This document shows positions 10,990 to 19,448 of a stretch of DNA of 64,000 bases, in pieces; the first letter of the stretch is position 1; each line of letters opens with the position of its first letter. Location of the stretch: positions 62,001 to 126,000 of the forward strand of contig JASJDP010000012.1 of assembly GCA_030065095.1 (NCBI GenBank), given 5' to 3'. This DNA comes from Rhodobacter sp. Lineage in GTDB: Bacteria > Pseudomonadota > Alphaproteobacteria > Rhodobacterales > Rhodobacteraceae. Under the pieces are notes generated by a model, which ran no database searches, was not told where the DNA came from, and worked only from the letters and a program-made list of their open reading frames with translations. The translations under genes were made by a program, and so were the position numbers.

Positions 10990-11565
10990 TTACCCGGGCG
11001 TCGAACTGACCCCAACCTTTGCCGGCCGCAGCAACCGGTCATGCAACATGAACCCGGCCTCGGTCACCTGAATGATATCGCCCGCCTTCGTGTCCGGCAC
11101 AGGCGCCTCGAACATCGCCTGATGAACCTGCGGGTCGAACTTGTCGCCCACCTCGGGCGAGATCGGTTCGATCCCGTGTTTCTTGAACACCGAGAGCAGT
11201 TCGCGCATCGTCAGTTCGATCCCTTCCAGCAGCGCGGCCGACACCTTCTTGGTTTCTTCATCCGCGGCTTCCAGAGCCCGAGCCAGATTGTCGAACACCG
11301 GCAGCACATCCCGCGCCAGTTTCGATCCGCCATACTGCTCTGCCTCGCGCCGGTCCTTCTCGCCGCGCTTCCGGGTATTTTCGGCATCCGCCAAAGCCCG
11401 CATGAACCGATCACGGAACTCGTCCCGCTCTGCCCGCAGCGCCTCCAGCTCCTCGTGCACAGCATCGATTTCAGGGTTCTCGTCCAGTGCCGATTCGACC
11501 TCGACTTCATCCAGAGTCGACAAATCGATGTCCGGCATCGTCGGTTTCTTCTGCTCTTCCGTCAT
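10990..11565 (-). CDS. grpE: Nucleotide exchange factor GrpE
   Basis: 191 residues. It releases ADP from DnaK in the heat-shock chaperone cycle. An acidic N-terminus (to about residue 35) leads into a long coiled coil (about 38-90), then the compact beta domain with the family signature around VTEAGFMLHDRLLRPAKVGV. The start is ATG 11565, with AAAGGG 5 nt upstream; a GTG one codon earlier is too near that site. It lies 10 nt after the hrcA stop, so hrcA-grpE form one operon. Confidence 0.95.
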   Translation of the reverse strand: MTEEQKKPTMPDIDLSTLDEVEVESALDENPEIDAVHEELEALRAERDEFRDRFMRALADAENTRKRGEKDRREAEQYGGSKLARDVLPVFDNLARALEAADEETKKVSAALLEGIELTMRELLSVFKKHGIEPISPEVGDKFDPQVHQAMFEAPVPDTKAGDIIQVTEAGFMLHDRLLRPAKVGVSSTPG

Positions 11566-11575
11566 CACAACCCTT

Positions 11576-12652
11576 TCAGCCGCGATCGGCGATCAGCCGC
11601 CCCAGCAGCTGCGCCGTGTAGTCAACGATCGGTACGATCCGCCCATAATTCAGACGCGTCGGCCCGATTACACCAACGGCACCCACGATCTTTCGGTCCG
11701 CGTTCATATAGGGAGACACCACCAAAGAGGAACCCGAAAGTGAAAAAAGCTTGTTCTCCGATCCGATAAAGATCCGCACCCCATCGCCCTGATCGGTGAG
11801 TTCCAGGAACTCTGCGATATCCCGCTTGCGTTCAAGATCGTCAAACAACTCTCGAACGCGCTCCAGATCTTCCACTTCGCCACCTTGATCCAACAGATTC
11901 GCCCGGCCGCGGACGATCAGCCGTTCGTAGGGTTCGCCTTCGTCCTCCCAAATGGCCAGCCCGCTTTCGACAAGGTCCCGGGCCAGCGAATCGAGCTCTT
12001 GCCGATGGCGCACGACCTCGGCATCGAACACGCGGCGCAGTTCGCTCAGCGTGACGCCCTCGGCAACGGAATTCAGAAAGTTCGCCGCCTCGCGCATCGA
12101 CGACGGAGTCTGCCCGACCGGCGGCGTGAACACCCGATTCTCAACATGCCCGTCGGCAAAGACCAGCACCACCAGAGCACGGTCCGGCGCCAGAGAAACG
12201 AATTCGATATGCCTGATGGGCGCCTCGTGCTTCGGTGCCAGGACAAGGCTCGCCCCGCTGGTAATGCCCGACAACGCTGATCCGATCTGATCCAGCATCG
12301 TCGCCATGTCGCGCTCGTTCGAGCCCATCGTCGCGTCGATTCGCTCGCGGTCGGTCTCATCCGGCTCGCTGACCTCCAACAGGCTGTCCACGAACATACG
12401 CAGCCCCTGCTGGGTCGGAATCCGTCCCGCTGAGATATGCGGCGATCCCAGAAGACCGAGAAATTCCAGATCCTGCATCACGTTCCGGATCGTTGCCGCC
12501 GAAACCTTTTCGCTCATCGTCCGTGTCAGGGTGCGCGACCCGATCGGATCGCCGCTGTCCAGATAACCTTCGACCACGCGCCGAAATACCTCTCGGCTAC
12601 GGTCGTTCATCTCGGCAAGAAGCTTCGCTGTGTCGGTCATGGGCAATGTCAT
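11576..12652 (-). CDS. hrcA: Heat-inducible transcription repressor HrcA
   Basis: 358 residues. The N-terminal winged helix (IGSRTLT, SAATIRNVMQDLEFLGLL, SPHISAGRIPT) binds CIRCE operators, and the C-terminal IDD/GAF-like part senses GroE. In alphaproteobacteria HrcA mainly represses groESL. The start is uncertain: ATG 12652 or ATG 12640, neither with a clear ribosome-binding site; I give 12652. No CIRCE element (TTAGCACTC-N9-GAGTGCTAA) is present upstream, so autoregulation by CIRCE is not supported. It is divergent from rph. Confidence 0.93.
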   Translation of the reverse strand: MTLPMTDTAKLLAEMNDRSREVFRRVVEGYLDSGDPIGSRTLTRTMSEKVSAATIRNVMQDLEFLGLLGSPHISAGRIPTQQGLRMFVDSLLEVSEPDETDRERIDATMGSNERDMATMLDQIGSALSGITSGASLVLAPKHEAPIRHIEFVSLAPDRALVVLVFADGHVENRVFTPPVGQTPSSMREAANFLNSVAEGVTLSELRRVFDAEVVRHRQELDSLARDLVESGLAIWEDEGEPYERLIVRGRANLLDQGGEVEDLERVRELFDDLERKRDIAEFLELTDQGDGVRIFIGSENKLFSLSGSSLVVSPYMNADRKIVGAVGVIGPTRLNYGRIVPIVDYTAQLLGRLIADRG

Positions 12653-12666
12653 GGCAACCAAACGTC

Positions 12667-12694
12667 ATTAAAGGTCTGCAAGGGCATTCGTCAA
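12667..12694 (-). promoter_or_regulatory. Possible sigma-70-like promoter of hrcA-grpE
   Basis: Read on the minus strand, TTGACG (12694-12689) and TTTAAT (12672-12667) are separated by 16 bp. The predicted transcript would begin near 12660, only a few nucleotides before the hrcA ATG, consistent with the missing ribosome-binding site. This rests on consensus matching alone. Confidence 0.3.
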
Positions 12695-12757
12695 TCGCAC
12701 TTGCGCTTGAAATGCCGCGGCGGCTAAGTCACGCACAACCATCGCGGAAGGACTGAC

Positions 12758-13468
12758 ATGCGCCCCTCTGGCAGAGATCTGAACGAAATGCGCCCGGTTT
12801 CCATTGAAATCGGCATCACACGGCACGCCGAAGGATCGTGCCTGATCAAATGCGGCGACACCCATGTTCTTTGTACCGCATCGCTGGAAGAGCGCGTGCC
12901 GCCGTTTCTGAAGAACACCGGATTGGGTTGGGTGACCGCCGAATACGGTATGTTGCCACGCGCGACCAACACAAGAATGCGGCGCGAGGCCAAGGCGGGC
13001 CAGGGCGGACGGACGCAAGAGATCCAGCGGCTGATCGGCCGGTCCCTGCGTGCCGGGCTGGACCGCGTGGCGCTTGGGGAGCGGCAGATCACAATCGACT
13101 GCGATGTGATCCAGGCCGACGGCGGCACCCGATGTGCCGCGATCACCGGAGGCTGGGTGGCGTTGCGTCTGGCCGTCGACAAGCTGATGAAGGCGGGCGA
13201 CGTTCTGAGTGATCCATTGACCGATCACGTCGCTGCGGTGAGCTGCGGCGTGTATGCCGGAACGCCGTTGCTGGATCTCGATTATCCCGAAGACAGCGAG
13301 GCCGGGGTCGACGGCAATTTCGTGATGACCGGGTCCGGGCGCTTGATCGAAGTGCAGATGTCTGCCGAGGCTTCGACTTTTTCGCAGGACGATCTCTCTC
13401 GGCTGCTCGCGCTGGCGGCGGAAGGCGTGGACGAGCTTGTCGCGGTGCAGAAGGCGGCGATTGCCTGA
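12758..13468 (+). CDS. rph: Ribonuclease PH
   Basis: 236 residues, standard length. A phosphorolytic 3'-5' exoribonuclease that trims tRNA 3' ends. It begins [13 protein letters not shown] and contains [14 protein letters not shown] and the phosphate-binding region [12 protein letters not shown] with C-terminal [13 protein letters not shown] 12758 has GGAAGGA 5 nt upstream. It is followed after one base by rdgB, the usual rph-rdgB-hemW order in alphaproteobacteria. Confidence 0.96.
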   Translation: MRPSGRDLNEMRPVSIEIGITRHAEGSCLIKCGDTHVLCTASLEERVPPFLKNTGLGWVTAEYGMLPRATNTRMRREAKAGQGGRTQEIQRLIGRSLRAGLDRVALGERQITIDCDVIQADGGTRCAAITGGWVALRLAVDKLMKAGDVLSDPLTDHVAAVSCGVYAGTPLLDLDYPEDSEAGVDGNFVMTGSGRLIEVQMSAEASTFSQDDLSRLLALAAEGVDELVAVQKAAIA

Positions 13469-13469
13469 G

Positions 13470-14078
13470 ATGCGTCGTTTCGACGGGGATACACTGGTCA
13501 TCGCATCGCACAACGCCGGCAAGATTCGCGAGATTCGGGCCTTGCTAGAGCCTTTTGGCGTGCATGTGAGGTCGGCCGCAGACTTTGATCTGACCGAGCC
13601 GGAGGAGACCGAGGAAACCTTTGCCGGGAACGCGAGGATAAAGGCACATTATACCGCGGAGCATAGTGGTTATCCGGCACTGTCCGACGACAGCGGGATC
13701 GTCGTGGACGCGCTGGATGGCGCGCCTGGAGTCCATACCGCGGATTGGGCGGAAACCGAGGCCGGGCGCGATTTCCCGATGGCAATGACCAAGGTCTGGA
13801 CCCTGTTGGAAGAGCGCGAGGCACCCGCCCCGCGAACCGCCCGGTTCTGCTGCACGCTGTGTCTTGCCTGGCCCGACGGACATGATGAGGTGTTCGAGGG
13901 GACGGTCGATGGCCAGGTGGTCTGGCCCATGCGGGGTGATCGCGGGTTCGGCTTTGATCCGGTCTTCCAGCCTGATGGCGAAACCGATACCTTCGGCCAG
14001 ATGGACCCGGCAAAGAAACACGGCATGAGCCACCGCGCCGCCGCTTTCGCCAAGCTCGTCGCAGCCTGTTTTGCCTGA
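13470..14078 (+). CDS. rdgB: dITP/XTP pyrophosphatase (RdgB/HAM1 family)
   Basis: 202 residues. It hydrolyses non-canonical purine nucleoside triphosphates (dITP, XTP) to keep them out of DNA. The N-terminal ASHNAGKIREI (about residues 12-22), the E-E-T-F-x-x-N-A helix and ALSDDSGIVVDAL are family signatures, with GFGFDPVF near the C-terminus. ATG 13470 follows the rph stop by one base, so translation is probably coupled. The last 8 nt overlap hemW. Confidence 0.95.
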   Translation: MRRFDGDTLVIASHNAGKIREIRALLEPFGVHVRSAADFDLTEPEETEETFAGNARIKAHYTAEHSGYPALSDDSGIVVDALDGAPGVHTADWAETEAGRDFPMAMTKVWTLLEEREAPAPRTARFCCTLCLAWPDGHDEVFEGTVDGQVVWPMRGDRGFGFDPVFQPDGETDTFGQMDPAKKHGMSHRAAAFAKLVAACFA

Positions 14079-15231
14079 AATCTGGCAAACCGCCGGTTTC
14101 GGCCTGTATATCCACTGGCCGTTCTGCCAGGCCAAATGCCCCTATTGCGACTTCAATTCACATGTTGCTGCCTCCATCGACCAAACGCGGTGGGGCGATG
14201 CCTACCTGTCCGAGATCAGGCGTGTTGGCGCCGACACGTCCGGACGCGTACTTGGGTCGGTCTATTTCGGCGGGGGTACCCCCAGTCTGATGGAGGCCGC
14301 CCTGGTTTCTCGCATATTAGAGACTATTTCTGCTACGTGGACCCTGGCGAACGACATCGAGATCACGTTGGAGGCCAACCCAACCTCGAGCGAGGCCACC
14401 CGGTTCGAAGGATACCGGGCTGCAGGGATCAATCGTGTGTCGGTTGGCGTTCAGGCCCTGAACGATTCAGATCTGCGGGCGCTGGGACGTCTGCATTCCG
14501 CGGCGGAGGCCCAGGCGGCGGTGGAAATTGCCAAAGACACGTTTGACCATGTCAGCTTTGACCTGATCTACGCCCGGCAAGACCAAACCCTGCAGGAGTG
14601 GACCGTCGAACTGAAAAAGGCGCTAGGAATCGCCGGGGATCACATTTCACTTTACCAACTGACCGTCGAGGACGGCACCGCCTTTGGCGACCGCCTTGCC
14701 CGGGGCAGGCTGCCAGGCCTGCCGGACGATGATCTTGCGGCCGATCTGTACCTTGTCACCCAAGAGATCTGTGACGCTGCGGGATTTCCCGCCTACGAGA
14801 TCTCGAACCATGCCCGGCCCGGCGCTGAATCACGCCACAACCTGACCTATTGGCGTGGTGGCGACTACGCAGCGATTGGCCCCGGTGCGCATGGCCGCCT
14901 GACGCGTGGCGGACAGAGGATTGCGACCGAAACGCATCTTGCTCCAGCCAAATGGCTCAGGGCTGTGGAGACCGCGAAGACCGGGGAATCATCAAGGGTC
15001 CCGGTTTCCCAATCAGATCAGTTTTCCGAACTGCTTATGATGGGGCTTCGGATCCGCGAGGGGGTATCGATGACTCGTCTTGAACGACTGGGCGGATCCA
15101 ATGGATGGCTAAAGAAAGTCTCGCAATTACAGGAGCTTGGCTTGGTTGACGCGACGGATCGCAGCCTTGCGGTCACCGACCGTGGCAGGCCCGTCCTGAA
15201 CGCAGTCTTGCGTGATCTTTTAGCGGGCTAA
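14071..15231 (+). CDS. hemW: Heme chaperone HemW (radical SAM, coproporphyrinogen oxidase-like)
   Basis: 386 residues. C19-x3-C23-x2-C26 in FCQAKCPYCDF binds the radical SAM cluster, and YFGGGTPS follows. HemW proteins transfer heme to respiratory targets and lack the extra cysteine pattern of true HemN. The start is TTG 14071, overlapping rdgB by 8 nt; no better start lies before the YIHWPF strand. Its stop overlaps the convergent parB stop by 3 nt. It contains one of the TTAGAGAC octamers, at 14317. Confidence 0.92.
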   Translation: MPEIWQTAGFGLYIHWPFCQAKCPYCDFNSHVAASIDQTRWGDAYLSEIRRVGADTSGRVLGSVYFGGGTPSLMEAALVSRILETISATWTLANDIEITLEANPTSSEATRFEGYRAAGINRVSVGVQALNDSDLRALGRLHSAAEAQAAVEIAKDTFDHVSFDLIYARQDQTLQEWTVELKKALGIAGDHISLYQLTVEDGTAFGDRLARGRLPGLPDDDLAADLYLVTQEICDAAGFPAYEISNHARPGAESRHNLTYWRGGDYAAIGPGAHGRLTRGGQRIATETHLAPAKWLRAVETAKTGESSRVPVSQSDQFSELLMMGLRIREGVSMTRLERLGGSNGWLKKVSQLQELGLVDATDRSLAVTDRGRPVLNAVLRDLLAG

Positions 15232-16124
15232 CCGCGCCCGCTTGTCAAAATCCGGCACAGGTCGTCAAGCTGGTCCAGCGATCCGTAACGGATCGATAAT
15301 TGCCCATCTTGCCCACCCGCCCGATGATCGATTCGCGCCTTCATCCCAAGCGCTGCGCTGAGATCGTCTTCCAGCGCCCGGGTATCTGCGTCCTTTTCTG
15401 CCGCTTTGCCCGGCTTGGCCGCTTTGGCTTTCGCCGGTTTTCTGACCAATGCTTCGGTCTCTCGCACAGACAAGCCCTTTGCGACCACCCGCTTGGCCAA
15501 TGTCAGCGGATCATCGGTGGTGACCAATGCCCTTGCATGTCCTGCCGACAACTGACCGTCAGCCACCATGTCCTGAACTGTCTCGGGCAAGGTCAACAGC
15601 CGCAGCTGGTTGGCGATGTGGCTGCGACTTTTTCCAAGGGCATCAGAGATTTTCTCTTGCGTATGCCCGAACCGTTCCATCAGTTGCCTGTATCCCGCCG
15701 CTTCCTCGATCGAATTGAGGTCGGCGCGCTGGATATTTTCAACGATGGCGACCTCAAGAACTTCCGTGTCCGTATAGTCGCGGATGATCGCCGGAACGCT
15801 GTGCATCTGCGCCGCCTGGGCGGCGCGCCACCGGCGCTCTCCGGCTACGATCTCGTATATGCCGTCCTCGTCCGCAGTCCGCAGGATAAGCGGTTGGATA
15901 ATACCTTTCTCCTTGATCGACCGCGTCAGGTCGTCCAGTTGGTCTTGGGTGAACTTCCGCCTGGGTTGGTTGGGATTGGGCCGGATTCTGTCGATGGGCA
16001 CGGACCGATCCGCAGACGCGCCGGCTGACTTGGTACCGGCATCGGTATCCGCAGGCGGGATATCAGCCATCAACGCCGAAAGACCCCGGCCAAGTCCCCG
16101 CCGTTCTGATTTTCGATCCGCCAT
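15228..16124 (-). CDS. parB: Chromosome partitioning protein ParB
   Basis: 298 residues. It begins with the chromosomal ParB signature RRGLGRGLSALMAD. The CTP-binding ParB/Srx domain holds GERRWRAAQ (about 95-103) and VENIQRADLN; a helix-turn-helix (TQEKISDALGKSRSHIANQLRLL region) reads parS; a lysine/alanine linker and dimerisation domain follow. It loads at parS and spreads as a clamp to segregate the origin. It lies 12 nt after parA in a mnmE-mnmG-rsmG-parA-parB unit, with two parS sites 1.4 and 3.3 kb upstream. Confidence 0.97.
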   Translation of the reverse strand: MADRKSERRGLGRGLSALMADIPPADTDAGTKSAGASADRSVPIDRIRPNPNQPRRKFTQDQLDDLTRSIKEKGIIQPLILRTADEDGIYEIVAGERRWRAAQAAQMHSVPAIIRDYTDTEVLEVAIVENIQRADLNSIEEAAGYRQLMERFGHTQEKISDALGKSRSHIANQLRLLTLPETVQDMVADGQLSAGHARALVTTDDPLTLAKRVVAKGLSVRETEALVRKPAKAKAAKPGKAAEKDADTRALEDDLSAALGMKARIDHRAGGQDGQLSIRYGSLDQLDDLCRILTSGRG

Positions 16125-16136
16125 GACAAGCCTCCC

Positions 16137-16946
16137 TTATTTCGCCTCAACGTCATATCGGGACACAAGCTCTTGTGCCAAAGCCCGATACGCCCGCGCA
16201 CCTTTCGAGCCGGTGTCGTACTCGAGAACCGGCAACGCGAACGAGGGCGATTCGCTGACCCGCACATTTCGCGGAATGACCGTGCGAAACACCACCTCGC
16301 CCAGATTTTCGCGCGCATCGTTTTCGACCTGCAAGGACAGGTTGTTGCGGCCGTCGTACATCGTCAGAACGACGCCTTCCAGACGAAGCTCTGCGTTTGC
16401 TGTTCGCCTAACCTCTCGGATGGTCAGCATCAGTTGCGACAGTCCCTCCAGCGCAAAGAATTCCGATTGAAGCGGCACAAGAACTGAATGCGCCGCAACC
16501 ATCGCATTGACTGTCAGCAAACTCAGCGATGGCGGACAATCGATCAGCACGAAATCAAGGCCATAGCGGTCGATACCCGGCTGCCGCAATGCATCATGCA
16601 ACAGAAAGCTTCGCTTTTCGTTCGACACCATTTCGATGTCCGCCGAGCTGAGATCGGTGGTGGCGGGCGCGATCCACAATCCATCGATTCCGCTCGGCCT
16701 TACAACCTGGTCGAGCGGTGCGTCTTCGAGCAGCAAATCGTACGTCGTCCTTGCCCGCGCTGCCGCGTCGATTCCAAGGCCGGTGGATGCATTGCCTTGC
16801 GGGTCCAGATCCACCAGCAAGACGTGATAGCCTGCCTCGGCCAGTGCGGCACCCAAGTTAATGGCCGTCGTCGTCTTGCCGACTCCGCCTTTCTGATTGG
16901 CGATTGCGATTATCCGAGGAAGTTTCTTGCGTGTGGGATCAAGCAC
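16137..16946 (-). CDS. parA: Chromosome partitioning ATPase ParA
   Basis: 269 residues. The deviant Walker A motif KGGVGKTTT (19-27) with its signature first lysine, LLVDLDPQGNAST, and FVLIDCPPSL identify a Soj-type ParA that binds DNA when ATP-loaded and pulls ParB-parS complexes. The start is GTG 16946, overlapping rsmG by 8 nt. It is partner to parB directly downstream. Confidence 0.97.
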   Translation of the reverse strand: MLDPTRKKLPRIIAIANQKGGVGKTTTAINLGAALAEAGYHVLLVDLDPQGNASTGLGIDAAARARTTYDLLLEDAPLDQVVRPSGIDGLWIAPATTDLSSADIEMVSNEKRSFLLHDALRQPGIDRYGLDFVLIDCPPSLSLLTVNAMVAAHSVLVPLQSEFFALEGLSQLMLTIREVRRTANAELRLEGVVLTMYDGRNNLSLQVENDARENLGEVVFRTVIPRNVRVSESPSFALPVLEYDTGSKGARAYRALAQELVSRYDVEAK

Positions 16947-17568
16947 GTGCCAAGTCTTTCACGATCAAAACAGCCGAGCCGGGGTTGGTCGCGCTGGATT
17001 TCTTCTCCAGCTTAAAGCGCCATTTTTCAAGGGCTTTTTCGACCTCTGCAGGCCAGTTTTCACCTTTCAGAAACAGACCTTCGCCCGTCTCGGCCATATG
17101 CCTTTCGGCGTATCCCAACAGCCGGTCCATTGGCGCCAGCGCACGGGCCGAGACCACGTCGGCGGCCTGCCCCGGCACCTCTTCGATGCGGCGGGAAAGA
17201 ACAGCAAAGGCAACGCCGGTTTCCCGGCTCACGGTCTTGAGAAACATTGCCTTCCGGATATCGCATTCAACACAGGTGACACGAAGCCCGGGATTCGATT
17301 CCGCCGCCATCAAGGCGACCACGGCACCGGGAAACCCGCCGCCGGTCCCAAGATCGATCCATGTCCGTGCATTGGGTGACGCGGCGGCGAAGACGGCCGC
17401 CGAATCCTGAATATGCCGGTGCCAGAGATCTTGCGCCGTCGATCTGGAAATCAGGTTGATCCGGGGCGACCACTTCAGAAGGAGATCGGCGAAGACCTGC
17501 AATCGGTCGGTTGTTTCACGTGAAACATTGTAAGTCCGGCGAAGAATCTCATCGACGTTTTCGCTCAT
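16939..17568 (-). CDS. rsmG: 16S rRNA (guanine527-N7)-methyltransferase RsmG
   Basis: 209 residues, also called GidB. It methylates G527 of 16S rRNA using SAM; the SAM loop is DLGTGGGFPG near residues 72-81 and the INLISRS segment is typical. The N-terminal peptide NVSRET (residues 14-19) is encoded by a perfect parS palindrome, a constraint also seen in other alphaproteobacterial rsmG genes. ATG 17568 overlaps the mnmG stop by one base. Confidence 0.96.
   Translation of the reverse strand: MSENVDEILRRTYNVSRETTDRLQVFADLLLKWSPRINLISRSTAQDLWHRHIQDSAAVFAAASPNARTWIDLGTGGGFPGAVVALMAAESNPGLRVTCVECDIRKAMFLKTVSRETGVAFAVLSRRIEEVPGQAADVVSARALAPMDRLLGYAERHMAETGEGLFLKGENWPAEVEKALEKWRFKLEKKSSATNPGSAVLIVKDLARA
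17512..17527. promoter_or_regulatory. parS: parS centromere site 1 (inside rsmG)
   Basis: Sixteen bases match the bacterial parS consensus TGTTTCACGTGAAACA at every position. The site lies in the rsmG coding sequence at the NVSRET codons. ParB, encoded 1.4 kb away, should nucleate here. Confidence 0.95.
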
Positions 17569-19436
17569 CAGGCGGATTTCTTGCGATCATTCTGGCGCAG
17601 CTTCGCCAAAAGCAAGGTCAGTCCGGCTGGAGTCATCCCTTCGATCCGCCCGGCCTGGCCAAGCGTCTCTGGGCGAACCTTCAAGAGTTTCTCCGTAAGC
17701 TCGTTGGACAGCCCCTTCATAGCGCCATAGTCGAAATCTTTCGGGATTTCATATCCTTCATCACGGCGCATCGCCTCGACATCGCGCCGCTGCCGTTCAA
17801 TGTAATGAGCGTAAAGGGCGTCGCACTCGATCTGCCTGCGAATGTCGGCGTCCAATTCCCAAAGCCCCGGGTTTATCCGGCAAAGATCTTCAAACCCGAT
17901 ATCGGGAAAAGCCAAGAGTTCATAGCCGTCCCGCCTGCGCCCATCCTGGCTTACCATTAAACCCTCCCGTAACGCCTGCTTCGGCGTCAACGACACAGAC
18001 CGCACCCGCGCTTCGGCCGACTGCAGTCGAGCCATCTTCAATTCGAACTCCGTCCGCCGCTCGTCAGACACGCATCCGGCCGAGACACCCAGCGGCGTAA
18101 GCCTCTGGTCCGCGTTGTCCGCCCGCAGGAACAACCGGTACTCTGCACGGGACGTAAACATACGATAGGGCTCGGTCACGCCGCGAGTAATCAGATCGTC
18201 GATCATAACCCCGATATACGAGGACGCGCGGTCAAAAGTGACCGGCTCGTCCCCCAACGCTGACTTTGCAGCATTCAATCCCGCGACCATGCCTTGAGCC
18301 GCAGCTTCTTCGTATCCGGTCGTCCCGTTGATCTGTCCCGCGAGGAAAAGCCCGGGTACCGACGCAATCTGCATCGTTCGGTCAAGTGCGCGTGGATCCA
18401 CATAATCGTATTCGATCGCATAACCCGGTTGCAGAATTATTGCGTTCTCGAGGCCTGCGATGGATTGCACATATTCAATCTGAACTTCCTCGGGAAGCGA
18501 AGTCGATATGCCGTTCGGATAGACGGTGTTGTCATTCAGACCTTCCGGCTCAAGAAAGATCTGATGCGATGCTTTGTCCGCGAACCGCACCACCTTGTCT
18601 TCAATCGACGGGCAATAGCGCGGACCCGTACCGTCGATCCGGCCGCCGTACATCGCCGATCGGGACAGATTGGCCGTGATGATGTCATGTGTCGTTTCGT
18701 TTGTCGCGGTTATCGCACAAGAAACCTGCGGGTTGACCACCTCCTGCGACAGGAACGACAGAAACACTGGATCGGTATCTCCAGGCTGGCATTCCAGACT
18801 TTCCCAATCGATGCTTCGGCCGTCTAGCCGCGGAGGTGTCCCTGTCTTCAATCTGCCAAGTGCCAACGTGAACTCTTCCAGCCGGTCGCCGAGCCTGTTC
18901 GCCGCCGCTTCGCCGACCCTGCCGCCCTCGATCCGACGTTCTCCGATGTGGATCACACCCCGCAGGAACGTCCCGGCGGTTAAAACCACCGACTGCGCAT
19001 CGACTTCAGTTCCGTCCAACAGAACAACACCGCAAACTCTTCCGGCGCTCATACGAAGATCTGTGACTTCTCCTTCGATAACCTGAACGCCTTGCGCGGC
19101 CTCCACGTACGCCTGTATCGCTGCACGATAAAGCGTGCGGTCGGTCTGCGTCCGCGGACCCTGGACCGCCGGGCCCTTTCTGCGGTTCAGAAGCCGAAAC
19201 TGAATTCCTGCGGCATCGGCGGCACATCCCATTACGCCGTCCAATGCGTCAATTTCCCGAACGAGATGGCCTTTTCCAAGACCGCCTATCGCCGGGTTGC
19301 ATGACATCACGCCGATACTCTGCTTTGACAGTGTAACCAAACCGACACGCGCGCCGACACGCGCCGACGCCAAGGCGGCCTCGACGCCCGCATGTCCGCC
19401 GCCAATTACCAACACGTCGAAATCGGCATGTTTCAC
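17568..19436 (-). CDS. mnmG: tRNA uridine-5-carboxymethylaminomethyl modification enzyme MnmG
   Basis: 622 residues, also called GidA. An FAD protein that with MnmE builds cmnm5U34 in tRNAs. The FAD loop is [10 protein letters not shown] (12-21); SCNPAIGG and the conserved cysteine segments follow, and the C-terminal helical domain is complete. Two GTG starts compete. GTG 19436 has AAGGAG 8 nt upstream and gives [12 protein letters not shown] 19445 lies one base from AAGGAG and is too close. I choose 19436. Either way the start lies inside a perfect parS. The stop overlaps rsmG by one base. Confidence 0.96.
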   Translation of the reverse strand: MKHADFDVLVIGGGHAGVEAALASARVGARVGLVTLSKQSIGVMSCNPAIGGLGKGHLVREIDALDGVMGCAADAAGIQFRLLNRRKGPAVQGPRTQTDRTLYRAAIQAYVEAAQGVQVIEGEVTDLRMSAGRVCGVVLLDGTEVDAQSVVLTAGTFLRGVIHIGERRIEGGRVGEAAANRLGDRLEEFTLALGRLKTGTPPRLDGRSIDWESLECQPGDTDPVFLSFLSQEVVNPQVSCAITATNETTHDIITANLSRSAMYGGRIDGTGPRYCPSIEDKVVRFADKASHQIFLEPEGLNDNTVYPNGISTSLPEEVQIEYVQSIAGLENAIILQPGYAIEYDYVDPRALDRTMQIASVPGLFLAGQINGTTGYEEAAAQGMVAGLNAAKSALGDEPVTFDRASSYIGVMIDDLITRGVTEPYRMFTSRAEYRLFLRADNADQRLTPLGVSAGCVSDERRTEFELKMARLQSAEARVRSVSLTPKQALREGLMVSQDGRRRDGYELLAFPDIGFEDLCRINPGLWELDADIRRQIECDALYAHYIERQRRDVEAMRRDEGYEIPKDFDYGAMKGLSNELTEKLLKVRPETLGQAGRIEGMTPAGLTLLLAKLRQNDRKKSA

Positions 19437-19444
19437 GTGAAACA
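19429..19444. promoter_or_regulatory. parS: parS centromere site 2 (across the mnmG start)
   Basis: A second perfect match to TGTTTCACGTGAAACA. It covers the mnmG initiation region: the preferred GTG start (19436-19434) is the central CAC-GTG half of the palindrome, and the alternative GTG start overlaps its edge. It lies 1.9 kb from site 1. Confidence 0.95.
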
Positions 19445-19448
19445 CTCC

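Noticed and set aside
12641-12757. CIRCE element for HrcA autoregulation
   Set aside because: No TTAGCACTC-N9-GAGTGCTAA or near match between hrcA and rph.
17215-17235. Second VSRET-coding segment in rsmG as a third parS
   Set aside because: The DNA here is GTGAGCCGGGAAACC-like and breaks the TGTTTCACGTGAAACA palindrome at several positions.
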